Below are positions 1 through 12,360 of a stretch of DNA of 64,000 nucleotides, in pieces. The notes beneath the pieces are model-generated. The model was not told the origin of the DNA, did not search any database, and saw only the letters and a program-made list of their open reading frames with translations. Position 1 is the first letter of the stretch, and the number at the start of each line of letters is the position of its first letter. The position numbers and the translations under genes are program-made. Location: positions 54,222,089-54,286,088 of the forward strand of contig OX439040.1 of NCBI GenBank assembly GCA_949317995.1. Reading direction: 5' to 3'. The DNA comes from Acholoe squamosa (lineage: Eukaryota > Annelida > Polychaeta > Phyllodocida > Polynoidae).

Positions 1-1144
1 CCCTATAGTAAAAGGAAGAGCTGGCTAAAAATACCCTTGTTTCCAGTCCTTTCTTTTCATGTAGCTATAACTTGTCCCTTTTGTTGCTCACAAGTGGTCA
101 TTCAAGTATGGTGCTAAAAAAGGGGGCTACCTAGTTGGGGGAGGTCAGTCAGTATAATATACTATAGGGTGTGTGCCATGAGTAGGTACCTGATAGTGCA
201 GCTCTCTCTGTTTTAAACAAGGCAGGTGACTTTTCAGACTAATGTGGTGAGTGCATTTGCAAGTTGAATGGTGAAGCAGAGTGTGACTTCTTTTGAAATG
301 ATGGTTGCTACTGACAGCTCTTTTTACCATAGGAGCAACACGCTCCTGGTCATTTACCGTTGGTGTGAGCAGCTCATGGTATATAGTAGAATTCTATGTA
401 AGAGCTGCTCAGCAGGGTTGAAGTCAGGACACAGATGGTCCTCACCAACCCAACTCTAACAGCAGATCGGTCACCAGGCTAGCTTCAAGTACAAGCCAAG
501 GTGTCCCGGTTATTGCTGAGTAACCTCAACACTGCTTATATACAACAAATATAGTCTACACCTATTTTCCTACTTTCAGGGTAGTATCAGGTCAATAGAG
601 CTCTCCATCCTCTAGTTTCACACTTCACACCAAATGGCCATGTGAGCCTAGGGATGAGGTCACATCCTCAACCTATTTGTTCCTATAATTTATACACTAA
701 AGATACATGTTCACGATTGAACGAAAATGACACAAGGGGCATGGGCATGCCCCATCCAGTCCCAGAGGTCCCTGAATGGTCACCTTCAGATTTAACAACT
801 ATTTGAGTGGGTAGTGGAAAACGGCCCTAAGGGTGTGGTTATAATTATGTTAGGAACAGGGGGGGGGGGGGGGTTATGGGTTATCAACTTGGCTGAATCA
901 TGTAGACGGTTGTGTGATGATCCCTAAATATCGATGATAAAGAACACACACCCTCTCTTCCAAATAAATGTTGGCTTAAAATGATCAGGTAAAATTCACA
1001 CTGATAGAATGGTGTATGTTATGTATCATATTATCATGTACATAGTAGTGGGTAGCAGGTGTGCTGGGATTGTTAGGAGTGGTTACCTAGCATATGCCTC
1101 ATACAGCACCCTACAGCCTGTACAGGTAGGAGAATCATAACATA
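1..1144. other. noncoding, no gene recognised
   Basis: I see no exon or conserved protein here. There is a 15-base G run at 859-873. The words gtggaaaacggccct near 813-828 match one end of the short inverted-repeat element found at 1145 and 2273, so a solitary end or a decayed copy may lie here. Confidence 0.5.
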
Positions 1145-1330
1145 AGGCCCATTTTCCACCACCCGATAGAGTAGGTATATCTGCCGATAGCTGCCCCACA
1201 CAACCACCTTGGCCGAGGTGGCTGCCATAGGGTTCAATGGTGGGGCATGTATCTGTCGGCCGAAAATAGCATCTGCTATGGGTCTAGCGGCCGATAGAGG
1301 GGCCAAAATCGGGTGGTGGAAAACGGGCCT
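1145..1330 (+). mobile_element. MITE-like element, copy 1
   Basis: The ends are inverted repeats of about 24 bp: left aggcccattttccaccaccc, right the reverse complement with one or two mismatches (gggtggtggaaaacgggcct). There is no ORF for a transposase. The same interior sequence recurs in the opposite orientation at 2273-2460. No clear target duplication is visible at this copy. Confidence 0.82.
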
Positions 1331-2272
1331 AAGCATCACCTGTATGGTGTGTGGTGAGCACCCTGGAGGTGGCACATTGAGATCTGGAGGGAAAGATCCC
1401 CTTGATCAAGGGAACTCAGGTCCAAATAACGTGCCAGGCAACAGACATAGATCCTGCCAATGAGGTAGGCCTGAACTACTGTTGTAATCAGTTGGGAACT
1501 CACCCATCGGTGCACCCGGGGCAAATCTAGGCGAAATAATCGAGTGCCATGTAACTAAAGGATTTGCAGTGTATCTAACCTATGTATCTGTTTCAATGTC
1601 CATGTGTTTTCGGTATTTTGAGCATAAAAGACACATACAGTGTGCAATCAGTGTATGTGACGCATATAGAAAATACACTAATTTACCTTGCCCTTATAAA
1701 TGGTGGTCTCTCAGTTCCTTTACATCAGCGATTGTCTGACTTCTTTGGTGGCTTCAGAGGAATCAGCAGAGTCAGGTAACAAGAAAGACCTGGGTCGAAT
1801 CCCTCTATACCCAGACAGACAACCATCTAAGTTCTTCACTGCCACCTTTCTTCTGACTCGCATTGATTTCTTACCTTCTGGTAGCACCTAAAAGACTTCT
1901 GGGGGTCTTTTTCATGGACCCAGCGAGGTCTGCATCAAAGGTCTAGCCACCTTTGTGCGCATCCACTCATTAGTTACTTTAAGTGGTCAACCTAGGCAGC
2001 CACCATCTTGTACAACCACTATCTGTGTAAAGGACACTATATATGAAGCTGACTATCCAATCGATATCATTCTACAGATAGCGTTTTGTTTTACAGATAG
2101 AGGTTGGATGGATGCTTCAAATAGTATCAGCGTTGATGATCAGCTGAATCATAATTGAAAAGGGACATGTTATATCTCTCCACCCTATTGCCATGTATAA
2201 GCTACACTCTGCAGTGCACTCCAGCTCTAAACATGCCAAATTCAGCCAACTGAAAGGTACTGGAAGATAACT

Positions 2273-2460
2273 TAGGGCCGTTTTCCACCACCCGATATGG
2301 CCCCTCTAGCGGCCGCTAGATTCATAGCAGATGTTTTTTTCGGCCGACAGATACAATGCCCCACCATTGAACCCTATGGCAGCCCCCTCGGCCGAGGTGG
2401 TTGTGTGGGGCAGCTATCGGCCGATAGAGCACTCATATCGGGTGGTGGAAAATGGCCCTA
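2273..2460 (-). mobile_element. MITE-like element, copy 2, inverted relative to copy 1
   Basis: The ends read tagggccgttttccaccacc and its reverse complement. The interior is the reverse complement of the element at 1145-1330, about 85 percent alike by eye. A 3-bp ACT flanks both sides (2270-2272 and 2461-2463) and could be the target duplication. Confidence 0.82.
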
Positions 2461-2609
2461 ACTTCAAATGTCCCCACCTCAAACACATACAATAGTTGTA
2501 TTGCTAATAAACACTGTCCCTTAAAGTACACCGAGCTGCCCTCCTCTCCATAACCATGCTACTCTTTCGGATGAAAAAAAACACGAAAGAGGAAGGCAGA
2601 AAAACAAAC

Positions 2610-4075
2610 TGCTATGGGTAATCAGCCCAGTTAATAATAACTGTGTATAGACCCCCTAAGGGCAACTACAAGAACTGTTATCGAAAATTGACCGAATTTG
2701 TCCGATCCCCTATTGATAAAAACAAGGAGATTTGGATCCTCAGAGATCTAAATGTTAATGCTGCAAACAGAAGGTCAAAGAAATACAAAATCATGATGTC
2801 CTTTGTGAGATGCAACAAATTGAAATATCACAGCACAAGGTCAACATATTTCCACCCTCTAGGCCATTCAACACTAGACCATATTTACACAAATACACCT
2901 TATACCGCGCAATATGGTGTGAATCCAGACCTTGTGGGGGACCATAGACCAGTGTTCGCAGTCAAAAAACAAAAGAAATGTATAAAATCAAAGAAGGGTA
3001 AAATTCACGGTCAAACTTACAAAGGTTACAACACAGAAAATCTCCACGCTCTTGTTTATTCTCTATATCAACAGTATAAAGGATGTAGTCCAATATTGTG
3101 ATTTCATCTTGTATGCCAACGATCTTATATGGTATACTCGTCAGGTAAAGATGTATATGTGCTGGCTGTACTGCTTAATGCGGACCTTGATCGTATATGC
3201 AATTGGTGCACAAAACAGCGTCTAACTGTGAATACGGAAAAAAAAGATATTATGGTCATATTCAGATAGAATTGATATTAGGATACCGAATATCTCAATG
3301 AAAGGGAGTACCCTTGAGCTAGTTGATGTATTCTGTTACCTTGGAGTAGATATTGATAAATATCTATTGTTCGGGGTGTTCAATGACAAAAAACGAGATG
3401 CAGCCTTGGTCTGGCTATATAGACTAAGAAAACTAAAGCTCTATGCACCTACAAAACAATGTTGCTACCTACATTTGATCATGGTAGTTGTGTGATGGAT
3501 GGTGCCAATGCAACAAAGTGAAAAACAGTAGAGACAATTCAGAACCATTGCTTGCGTTGCTGCCTGTCAATACGATCAGCAACAGACATAAGCAGGGTCA
3601 AATTGCTAGCAAGAGCTGATTGTAAAAAACTATGTCAATGACGCAAAAAAAGTGTTGTTGTGGCTTATATATGATCTAAGCAGAGACCCACACAGTATTA
3701 TAGCACCCATGTGTGTATTGCTGGCTAATGCGAAAATCAAAGCCAGTAGGGCTCGTAGTGCCTTATACGAAAAAAAAACACTATATAGAGGTGAAAAGCA
3801 CTGGGCAGCACTTGAAGCTGAAACCCAGCATCTAGGCAATAGACAGACTTTCAATGCCACATATAAACTATGTGACAAAATGACACTGACCTTAATTGGG
3901 TGGTCAATAAATCACTCCATGCTGACATGATACTAATGTATGTACCTTGGTTTATCTTTGACATATTTGTATTGATGCTATGTTAATTGCTATTTGTTGA
4001 CCATTTTTGGCACAGACAAACAGCTATTTGTAACTGAATTGATGTTTTGTCAAATAAAACTATTCAAACTTAAAA
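2610..4075 (+). pseudogene. Decayed non-LTR retrotransposon (endonuclease and reverse transcriptase remnants)
   Basis: The frame at about 2643-3101 reads VYRPPKGNYKN, then EIWILRDLNVN, TLDHIYTN and GDHRPVFAVKK. This is the order of an APE-type endonuclease domain; the canonical GDFN is changed to RDLN. Directly after it comes a reverse-transcriptase piece with LYANDL at about 3108-3125 (family form YADD). Then come, in shifted frames, LTVNTEKK and VFCYLGVDID. So the fingers part of the RT is deleted and at least one frameshift is present. The 3' part runs through IQNHCLRCC-like sequence to an A-rich end near 4075. It cannot make a working enzyme. Confidence 0.8.
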
Positions 4076-4544
4076 ACACTCGACACCCGTAACCTCACAC
4101 CTGATTGGGGTCATCCAGTGTGTATCCAAACCGAGGCTAGAGTTGCTCTTCCAGTGATGGATTCTGAGACGGGCGGTGAGTGACCCCACAACACCTAGGG
4201 GTGGGCGGGGGAGTTATTCATCATAACCTTTGTCTGTGGGACCTAAAAACGTAAGGGTGTGAGTGGAAGTGTTAGGCGGTTTGTAAGCGGTAATAGGGGC
4301 AGAGGTAAGTAGGTCACCAGGGGCTATAGCAGCATCTAAGGTTGGGGAGTAGCTCATAGACTGAGTAACTCATGGGATGATGCAGGAGCCCTAGATCTCC
4401 TACCTGTGTGTTCCTCCACGGTGTATATGATCTTATCATGGGGATTCCATACATGCACAACTAATATAGGTTTTCAAAAAAGTCTTTGTTGGCAGACTAT
4501 TTATAATTGCAGGGGCAGGCACAAAACGCCCATGCCTCTTATAA

Positions 4545-4760
4545 ATTTTTTACGCTCCCCTCAACGGCAGTTAAAATTGTTTGCGCCCCCTGCGCCAGAG
4601 GCGCGGAGAGTTTTTGCGCCCCTCTTTGATCTAAAGTAGCATGCAGGCTATTTTGCTAAAAAAAAGGGTGAACTTTTTAGCCCTCCCCTCAAGAGGGGTC
4701 AAAATCTTTTTAGCCCCCCTCGGGAGGGGTCTGAAAATTTTATACCCCCCTCAAATCCAC
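4545..4760. repeat. Degenerate tandem repeat with CCCCTC/GAGGGG cores
   Basis: About four diverged units of 33-40 bp each start with a T run, then gc(c)cccctc, then gaggggtc and an AAAATT stretch. The clearest pair lies at about 4672-4740. Each unit could fold on itself. No protein is recognised. Confidence 0.55.
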
Positions 4761-4860
4761 CACCCCCCTGTTGATAAATAATGACCACTCCCTAAGACTT
4801 TTTCTATGCCTACACCAAAGCAGCCAAGAATCATTTTAAACTCAGATGTTCCCTAATAGA

Positions 4861-5225
4861 AGTTAGATACACTGTTGTACGGCTATTAGTACACCCAGAC
4901 CTAGATACCCAATCTACCCCAATACAAATAACAAGCATGATATCTCGCCGGAGGCGTAGGTGTCTGACTACATTTAGGTACCGAGTCTCCATCTACATAG
5001 GTGAGGTATCTTGTTATAGGTGTGGCTGTACCTATACATCTGTAGGTACTCAGTCTACTCACTATACACTCTATAAATGTAAGATACACTGCTGTGAGTA
5101 CGGTTATACCATCCTTTACCTTTACGTGTACATACTAGTCACTCAGTTTCCCTGCTAAACAGGTAAGTTTGCCCACTGTAGGTGTGGCTGTACCCCTACA
5201 CCTAGATACTCACCTGTATACCCTG
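4861..5225. repeat. Diverged two-unit tandem repeat
   Basis: The words gatacactg, taggtgtggctgtacc and cacctagatactcac or cagtctactcac recur at about 4865/5085 and 5015/5178, which suggests two units of roughly 170-220 bp. The copies have drifted far apart. No coding sequence is recognised. Confidence 0.4.
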
Positions 5226-8200
5226 GAGGAGGGCCTGCTGCTGGGCATACCTCTAGCTAGAGGTCTTTTCTCATGCCTCCTGTCAGTCATCACGAAACCC
5301 CAAGGTGTTCTAGCTCTGTATAGTAGGTGTTGTATGTGCAGGGCTGGCCTCTGGGCAGGAGTTCCTTCTGTAGAATATGTGCTTAAACAATTGCTGCGAT
5401 ACCAATTGTATTGGGAATGGCGATAAGAATGTGATATGATATATGCATGCACATACCATGTAGAGGTAGATGAGCCATCTACTACAAATCCAAAAATATG
5501 CCCTGAAGACATTTGGTGCTCTATTTCCACATCAAAGAAGACTGAGAGGTTAACTGTTCGACTGCACGTTTTAGATCGCATTCTCCTAGCACGAGAAATT
5601 GTATGGCTACATTAATGCAAATAGATACAATGTATCAGGAATCAGGTGAGCTTGAATGGAGCATACCTCCCCCCACCCCCACCTCGCCTCACCATGCACA
5701 TCACATAAACACACACCTACACTATTTCACTGTGAGTACTCCCTCCCCCGCCAGTAACCCCGTTCCATTCCCAGAACTCCACAGACATGAGTACTGCCAA
5801 ACTCCACAGGGTTTGCCCCTCATAGCGCATCAGATGGAGAAAGTGCTTTGCTCCCATTTTGTGTGCTATTGGTTGCAGGAAAGTGACATTCAGTGCTTAT
5901 CTCCTTAGGTATACGAAATCAAGCAATGGCAGCCCTGTTGGGCGTTCATACTAAGGTCCATAGGTAACTCTCTCTTACTAACGACTGTGAGGTGCAGCTA
6001 GGGCCTGGACCCTGTACAACACAACCACAGTAGGCCTATATCAGAAATGACTTGCAGCCTGGATTTCATAGACATTTATAGCCAACTGAACTAAGCCAGA
6101 GACTAATTAATCCCTATAGGTGAACGGTCACATACCTGACATTGGCGCCAGGGTAGATGGCAGCCTCACTGTCTCTAGAACTCGGCAACTATTTTAAGTC
6201 CTAAATGACTTGTTTTGAATAGCAAGGATCGCTGGCAGATCATCTTTCTCCAAGCATCTTACCCGTATTGTGAGTTATCAGCTGTATATCTACAAGAGGC
6301 TAGTTCCTAATATTTGACCTGTGCTAAATGGAACATCTCTTTTTTGGTGTTATGATTTTTTGGTAAAATTAATGTGCTGATGAAAATCTGTTTGGCTGAA
6401 ACAGCCACGAGTTTGAGGTCACAGCACTTGCTCAGAAGATGCATGAACGTTCTCAACTGGTTTTCATCCCACTGGTGTAATTCCAGTGGAGTCTCTGGAG
6501 GCTCAGGGAAATTACAAATCCAGCACTTTTTGCAATTTCCAATAGGGTAATTAAAGATCATTGCATAGGGTTGATATAAAGCCCATAATGTTATGTGTAC
6601 ATAAATACCCGAGCATTATATAAACCTATTCCAGTATTCAGTCCAAATAGATCATGTTCCAAGCACATCCCAGGTACCAAGGATACATTGGGCCAATGTC
6701 GACTTATATTGGGACAAGCATAGACAAATGTGGCCCAATGCTCCATTGCTGATTATGATAGATCTACATGGGAATGAGCAAATATAGACACGGCAATTTT
6801 GAGAATAGCACTTGTATCTCTAAAGTTATCGGTCATCCTATATACCCCGATCCTTGTAAAAGAACCCCCTTCTTGTATTGATAATGGTTTTGTGTGTATG
6901 TGTGTGTAAGGGGGTGGTAGCCAAGTATAGAAAGGGGGTTAAAGAGATCTGGGTTTATGTGTGGGAGGAAAGCATGTAACCTATAACCAGCACGTGCCTG
7001 AAGTCTCTTCCAGTACCTACCTCTCCATGCAGCATGGGTTGTTCTTAGACGTAGGGTGTGAAGATGGATAGACAGTGGATGGGCGGTAGGGTTGTAACTG
7101 TATGCAAACTTTCAATGGGTAGATATACATGCTGAATCATTTCAGTTATAAACATAATTGTGACGTAGCAAAGGGTCACATGGGATTGTAGTTCGATTTA
7201 ATCAGTCTTTGCAGATGGCCTTTCTGCGGAATTTAAGATGTCAGTTTATCCAGAAAAAAAGAGTGAGCTTGTTTCAGCGAGAACCATCATGTCTAAGCGG
7301 CCATGTAAACTTGTGTGGAGCTTCTTCTATATAATGTAGCACACTGACCAAGTTGGATATTGTCTGTATTTTGTGACAAGATTCTATGGTATTCTATGAT
7401 GTTATGTATACAAGCATAACATGATATGATTTCACATAGCACATGTACAAGACTTACAAGACGTTTAGGTGTATGTCTTCAGTGACTCAAAAGTCCCCGC
7501 TGTGTCTTTATGATAGACTCAAGTAATAAGTCTTCTCATATAAATACATGTACTGGTCAATGGGCAAGAACCACTAGAACAAGAAAAATTAATCATGGCG
7601 GAGAAGCATACGACTAAGATGTATAGATGTATGATTCTCATCATCAGGTTACTGCAGCAGATATTTTTGCAAGTGGGATAAGGACAGAACAATATATCTA
7701 AATAAAATGCGATCCTTACATGGGCCTAGATCTATCATACCTGAGCTTAATAAATCGATATGTTATCTACCTAAGTGTAACTACGGACACATAAGTGAAG
7801 CATTGGTCGATCATGAGCTATAATTCAAAATTGACTCAATCTTGATAAATCACAACCAATATAAAACCATTCTTCAAAGGCTAATGAGTGCAAAGATAAA
7901 TACTTGAGGTTGGTGTTCTTAAAATAAGCAAAATAAATGTATTGCAAGCATACTGTAGATTTTAAAGTATCCTTCAAGATAAATTAAAAAAAATCCATGA
8001 GTCGTCATTGTGGATACCGAAGTCTGTTATGATGAACGTGACAGATGACTTCACTATAATGTATGTAACCCGAGCCACAGAGGGCAGCAATGTGCCACTA
8101 GTGGGAAATTCTAAGGACTTTGGGTGATCACAATGACGACCAGATGCGCTTTTATGGGCTTTCAATGTATCCTACAACGCAAGTTTTATACAATCCTTAT

Positions 8201-9096
8201 TTTGTCCTATGCAATGTATTCATGTCCTCTCGGTTCTACGCTAAGTCTTGTAATAACGTTGGTCCAACTTTGCAATCCCTCCATTAAGTAAAGTCACACT
8301 TACATTGTTCTGTACATACAAAATACACATTGCAGACCGTTCTTTTTCCTATTGCAGGAAGAAGTAAGCAGCCTTGTCTCATGGACGAAAGTTCCAGATC
8401 CTTACCAGGGGCGATGACATTATTCTGCTCCAACAACAAACCTTTATTACCATGCATCTTCTACTTCAAATTACCTTCCTGTTGGGGATAGGGATTTTAG
8501 TAGACTGCTCTCCCTCTCTGCCACTCTAGATCCCACCTTAAAATGTATTGCGCTGCTACTAACAACATAGGATCTTTGTCCTTTCATATCTTGGTATTTG
8601 GCGAATCTTCTGTGGGATTGATTCCGTTGTTTCAAACCATGGTATTCAGGATGGGATATCCTAAATTACATATCTTTTTGGGTTATCTGACTTTTGGAAT
8701 TCCTGCAACAAAAGGGAAGTGTCCATACACAAAGAATTCCATTCAATCAGCGTGAAATAACTTGACTGTAGCTGCGTCTCATCCATACATTCTATCAAAA
8801 GAACAGAACAAAAATCCATTGCATACTCTTCGCTAAAGAAAGAAGAAATTGGAATTAAGATGGCACTGCCCGATTCTCTTTCTTTTTTCATTTTATAAAT
8901 TCTACTTTAATGTGTTTAACATTATCTTGGGTACACATAAATGTTGGTTATAGCAGATGCCATGAACAGTGTATTTCCGATGCATAGAATTTCAGCGTGC
9001 ACTCCGAAAGTAGCAAGTTAGGTTAAAAGTCCCTTCAAAAACTGGGACTCAACAAGGAAGAACACCCCTCCACGGGGGATTTTTAATTCCCCCTTT
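5226..9096. other. noncoding, apart from one repeat at 6666-6765
   Basis: No exon with convincing splice sites or a known domain was found. The longest open frames are short and unlike known proteins. One (minus strand, 6307-6561) has a Cys/Trp-rich start, KKCWICNFPEPPETPLE, and is listed as a finding. Confidence 0.4.
6666..6765 (+). repeat. Dispersed repeat with ATTGGGCCAAYGTCGRCTTAT words, copy 1
   Basis: The sequence catcccaggtaccaaggata and the following attgggccaatgtcgactta recur at 16328-16440 with the same order of words, ending in ccaatgctc.attgctgatt. It is an interspersed repeat of unknown class. Confidence 0.7.
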
Positions 9097-9115
9097 GGCC
9101 ACCAGGGGGCGTTGG
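9097..9115 (+). promoter_or_regulatory. CTCF-like binding motif
   Basis: ggccaccagggggcgttgg matches the core CTCF consensus (CCACNAGGGGGCG) at all strong positions. CTCF is present in bilaterians and its core motif is conserved. This is a motif match only; occupancy is unknown. It lies about 17 kb upstream of the first recognised slo exon. Confidence 0.45.
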
Positions 9116-9262
9116 AGGGCCAAATAACTCTAGAATGAATATAGAAATACATGTAGTATTTAATGGTCTCATTTAAAATGCTCCATTTGGGGTAGAAATC
9201 GCCCATATTTGGAAGGTAAAATGAACACTTTTCATGAAAAATAGGCCTATATGCCTATTCCT

Positions 9263-9278
9263 GGTTGTCATGGCAACC
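9263..9278. promoter_or_regulatory. X-box-like palindrome (RFX type)
   Basis: ggttgtcatggcaacc is one base off a perfect 16-bp palindrome and fits the RFX X-box consensus. Similar words occur at 33127, 50778 and 63030, so it may instead belong to a repeat family. Confidence 0.4.
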
Positions 9279-11731
9279 ATTCCAATAATCTAGATTTTCA
9301 GATTTTTTTTGCTAATGTTTGCTGATTTTAACCAAAAAAAAAATCAAAACTGAAAACAGAAATATGAAATTCCTTCTTGATCAAATTCTAGAATAAAAAT
9401 CACCATGTTATTATGTATTTTTTATGAAAAAGGTTGATTTATTAAGTTTTAAGACATTATTATGCTCTATAATGTATTTAGAGCTTAATCACCGATTTCA
9501 GATACGAATAACGACCTATGTTAAAGGAGGGGTCCTGACATAACTACTAGGAATATCTAAGCCAATGATGTCTCTTTTTAAAGATCTTGAGATGAACTTT
9601 GATAATGAATTCCCCTGCAGAGGGGTGTTTTTGGTTGCCTGGTCACAACTAGTTGGAATCTGGAGAGCGGGAGTAGACTCAGTATCTAGCACAGGAAGTA
9701 TGACGTAAGGTTATCCTGGTTCATTTTTAAGACATTCGCTTCTTTTATCCCAACGATCGGACATGTCACCCTAAGGTCTCACTAAAACAGACTATACGTT
9801 TATTCCCCCAAGGGAAGGGATAGTGAGCCCCGAAGTACTTTCAAAAGAAATTGGTCTAAGGGGGTTTGTTGTTGGAGCGATAACGTTAATATGGCTTTTG
9901 TTGTTACAATCGTGTCATGTAGCTACAAACTGGTCTATGACCTAACGCAGGTTGTAGACAATCTAGTCAAATGGACATTTTCACAAGGCCAAACCTCGCC
10001 ATTAAACTATGTGCTAAACTGGCAGAACTGGTGCTGGTTTCATATTGACTTACTAATGTGAAATCGGCAACAAGGCATTTGGCCTTCGCAACAGGTTAGA
10101 TGGACTGCTCATCATACCAATACAATTATCAGCATCTGTTGTGTAGCCAAATCTCCTGTGTGGATTCTGCTAGTGTACAGCATGTATATATAATGGCTAT
10201 ACTACCGGGCAAGAAACGACATAAGCATTGAATAGTTTTGATGTATGAAATGAAAATATATCATTAAAAAGTATACGCTTTCCATAATGCTCAGATGCAA
10301 TGGAACTGTATTTGGCAATAGACTTAACAGTCCGAATTATTTTGCTATATTGCATATCATAATTATTTACTGAGATTTGATTAAAAACAGAAAGCTTTGC
10401 TCTTATATTTTGCCTGAGAGTATGAAAAGGTATTGTTCGTTCGTGAAATGGTCAATGGAATCGCTATTAGTTAAGTACAGTTGATTTCAGCAACTAACAG
10501 CAGCAACTAATAGCAACATGTCTCTCTTCTAGTGCTATCATAGGTGCTCTGGAGCAGTAATATTGAAGTTCAAATGCCAAATGCCTTGTCTTGTCATAGC
10601 CTGTTATATAGACGCTGCCTCGTCGTAATTTGTGTATGATCCATTGTTTAATTTTTATGATCTAAAGGTGTTACATTGTATATATGTTATCGGTAGTAAG
10701 ATATACATTTATATACACACATAAACGTTTATATAAATGGACAACGCATATTTTTTTGTAAGAGTGATACATGTTATACAATGTGCTAACATTTTCTTAT
10801 TCCTAATCAATTATATAACCATTAAAACTAGAAATTTCTCCCATTTGATCCCGTAGCATTAGTAAATATGTACTAAAAATAGGTCCAGACCCTTAGATTC
10901 GCACTAGTAATGTAGATGGATATCTTTAACTATTGAAGTTTGACATAGTATGGTATGTAGGACTAATGACCAAAGGCACACTGATAAAGAGTTATTTTGT
11001 CATCTGGTAAGTATCATTGTTATATGATAAGAATTTAATAATTAGACAGTAGATCTGTATCCGTATTCTTTCTAGCTAGAACTGAAGGGTACCTTGGATA
11101 TTAGACAGATTCGTATTATACATGGGTTGGAGCTGTAGATTACAATTACCTGTCTTGCATCTGGTTTGAAAGCAAATGTATTGAATGAGAAATGGGCGAG
11201 AAATGTATTCAGAATAATAATGATTAGAATTATGAAATGATGAATGGCAGGCCAGATGAGAACAAATCACTGCCCCGACGTGCAAGTAAATCATGTGAGC
11301 TCTTTGCAACAAGGAATTTGAATACTTCCACAAAGCCCGATTGCACTCCTCTCCTCCAACCGTCTAGAATGTCAGTAGTTCAATATTCACTTTGGATCTG
11401 CTCATCTGAGAGATTACATCAGCTCACTCCCTGCAACCCAGTGAGCTTTTAGGATGATGAGTTGTGTGTGTACATGAAGGGGTTATAGACCAATCAGATA
11501 AATTCTTCATGTAATAAGGTTTACAGTTATGAGGACATAAAGGAAGACTTAGCTACAGCCCCATTGACATCACTGATTGTGAGGAGTAGGGACTAGTACC
11601 AAGGGAATCATAACAGACCTAATCTCTCTCAAGTCCTCAATTTATTCGCAGAGTTCTGAAGGATCGCCAGCGAGGAGATCATTACAGAATCAATCTCGAG
11701 AACTCCCACCAGATTGCTTAGCATTATGCAA
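9279..11731. other. AT-rich noncoding, nothing recognised
   Basis: No ORF, exon or clear repeat structure was recognised. The composition is AT-rich with many short T and A runs. Confidence 0.4.
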
Positions 11732-11991
11732 TATGCACAGAGAAAATATTGTTACTCACATGAGTCTAGATCCAGACTCAGGCAATGTCGCCAAAATGAG
11801 TATGGTTTGAGACTCAGCCTGATCCTTGGATGATACTCAGGCAGATCCTGAGACTGATCCTTGGATGATACTCTGGCTTTGCCTGAGTATCATCCAAGGA
11901 TCAAGGTGAGTCTCAAGTCATACTCATTTTGGCGACATTGCCTGAGTCTGGATCTAGACTCATGTGAGTAACAATATTTTCTCTGTGTGTA
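11732..11991. mobile_element. Long palindromic foldback/MITE element
   Basis: The left arm, from 11734, and the right arm, to 11989, are near-perfect reverse complements over about 110 bp. They start cacagagaaaatattgttac and include tgatccttggatgatactc near the centre. The loop is about 30 bp and repeats part of the arm. TA dinucleotides flank both ends (11732-11733 and 11990-11991), as expected for a TA-inserting (Tc1/mariner type) element. There is no ORF. Confidence 0.85.
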
Positions 11992-12129
11992 TAAACCTAT
12001 GATTAGACACATGCACACTTTCAATTAAAAAAAACCCTAGTTAGATACTACCACCAAAAGCAGGGCCAGAGAACGTGCACTGCCACAATAATAGTATCTA
12101 ATTTGATGAGAGCCGAGCCTACAAAAGAA

Positions 12130-12360
12130 TGTCTCTGAATAGTTCAGGTCTCCTTCACAGGCATTCCTAGATGAGAAACTATATAGCGACATAGATTTTG
12201 CCCCATGTCACCAAAATACAGGCCACTGACATTCCTAGATGACCAACTGCTAACACATGATATAGGCCCTATACATGATAATGTAGCCTTTGCCCCATGG
12301 AGGCAGTCCCATGAGGACCTATAGGCATTAGGACGTTAAACAAATCAATCAATCAATGCT
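12130..12360 (+). repeat. Probable retroposon 3' end with AATC-repeat tail
   Basis: The word acattcctagatga or gcattcctagatga occurs twice (about 12162 and 12229), each followed by gcc(t)ttgccccatg-like sequence. The segment ends aggacgttaaacaaatcaat followed by more aatc units, a tail seen on SINE/LINE insertions. Confidence 0.5.

Noticed and set aside
1740..1815. tRNA-like B box (gggtcgaatccc)
   Set aside because: No convincing A box or cloverleaf; too weak to list.
4545..5225. CRISPR-like array
   Set aside because: The repeats are diverged and lack regular spacers; the window is clearly from an animal nuclear genome.
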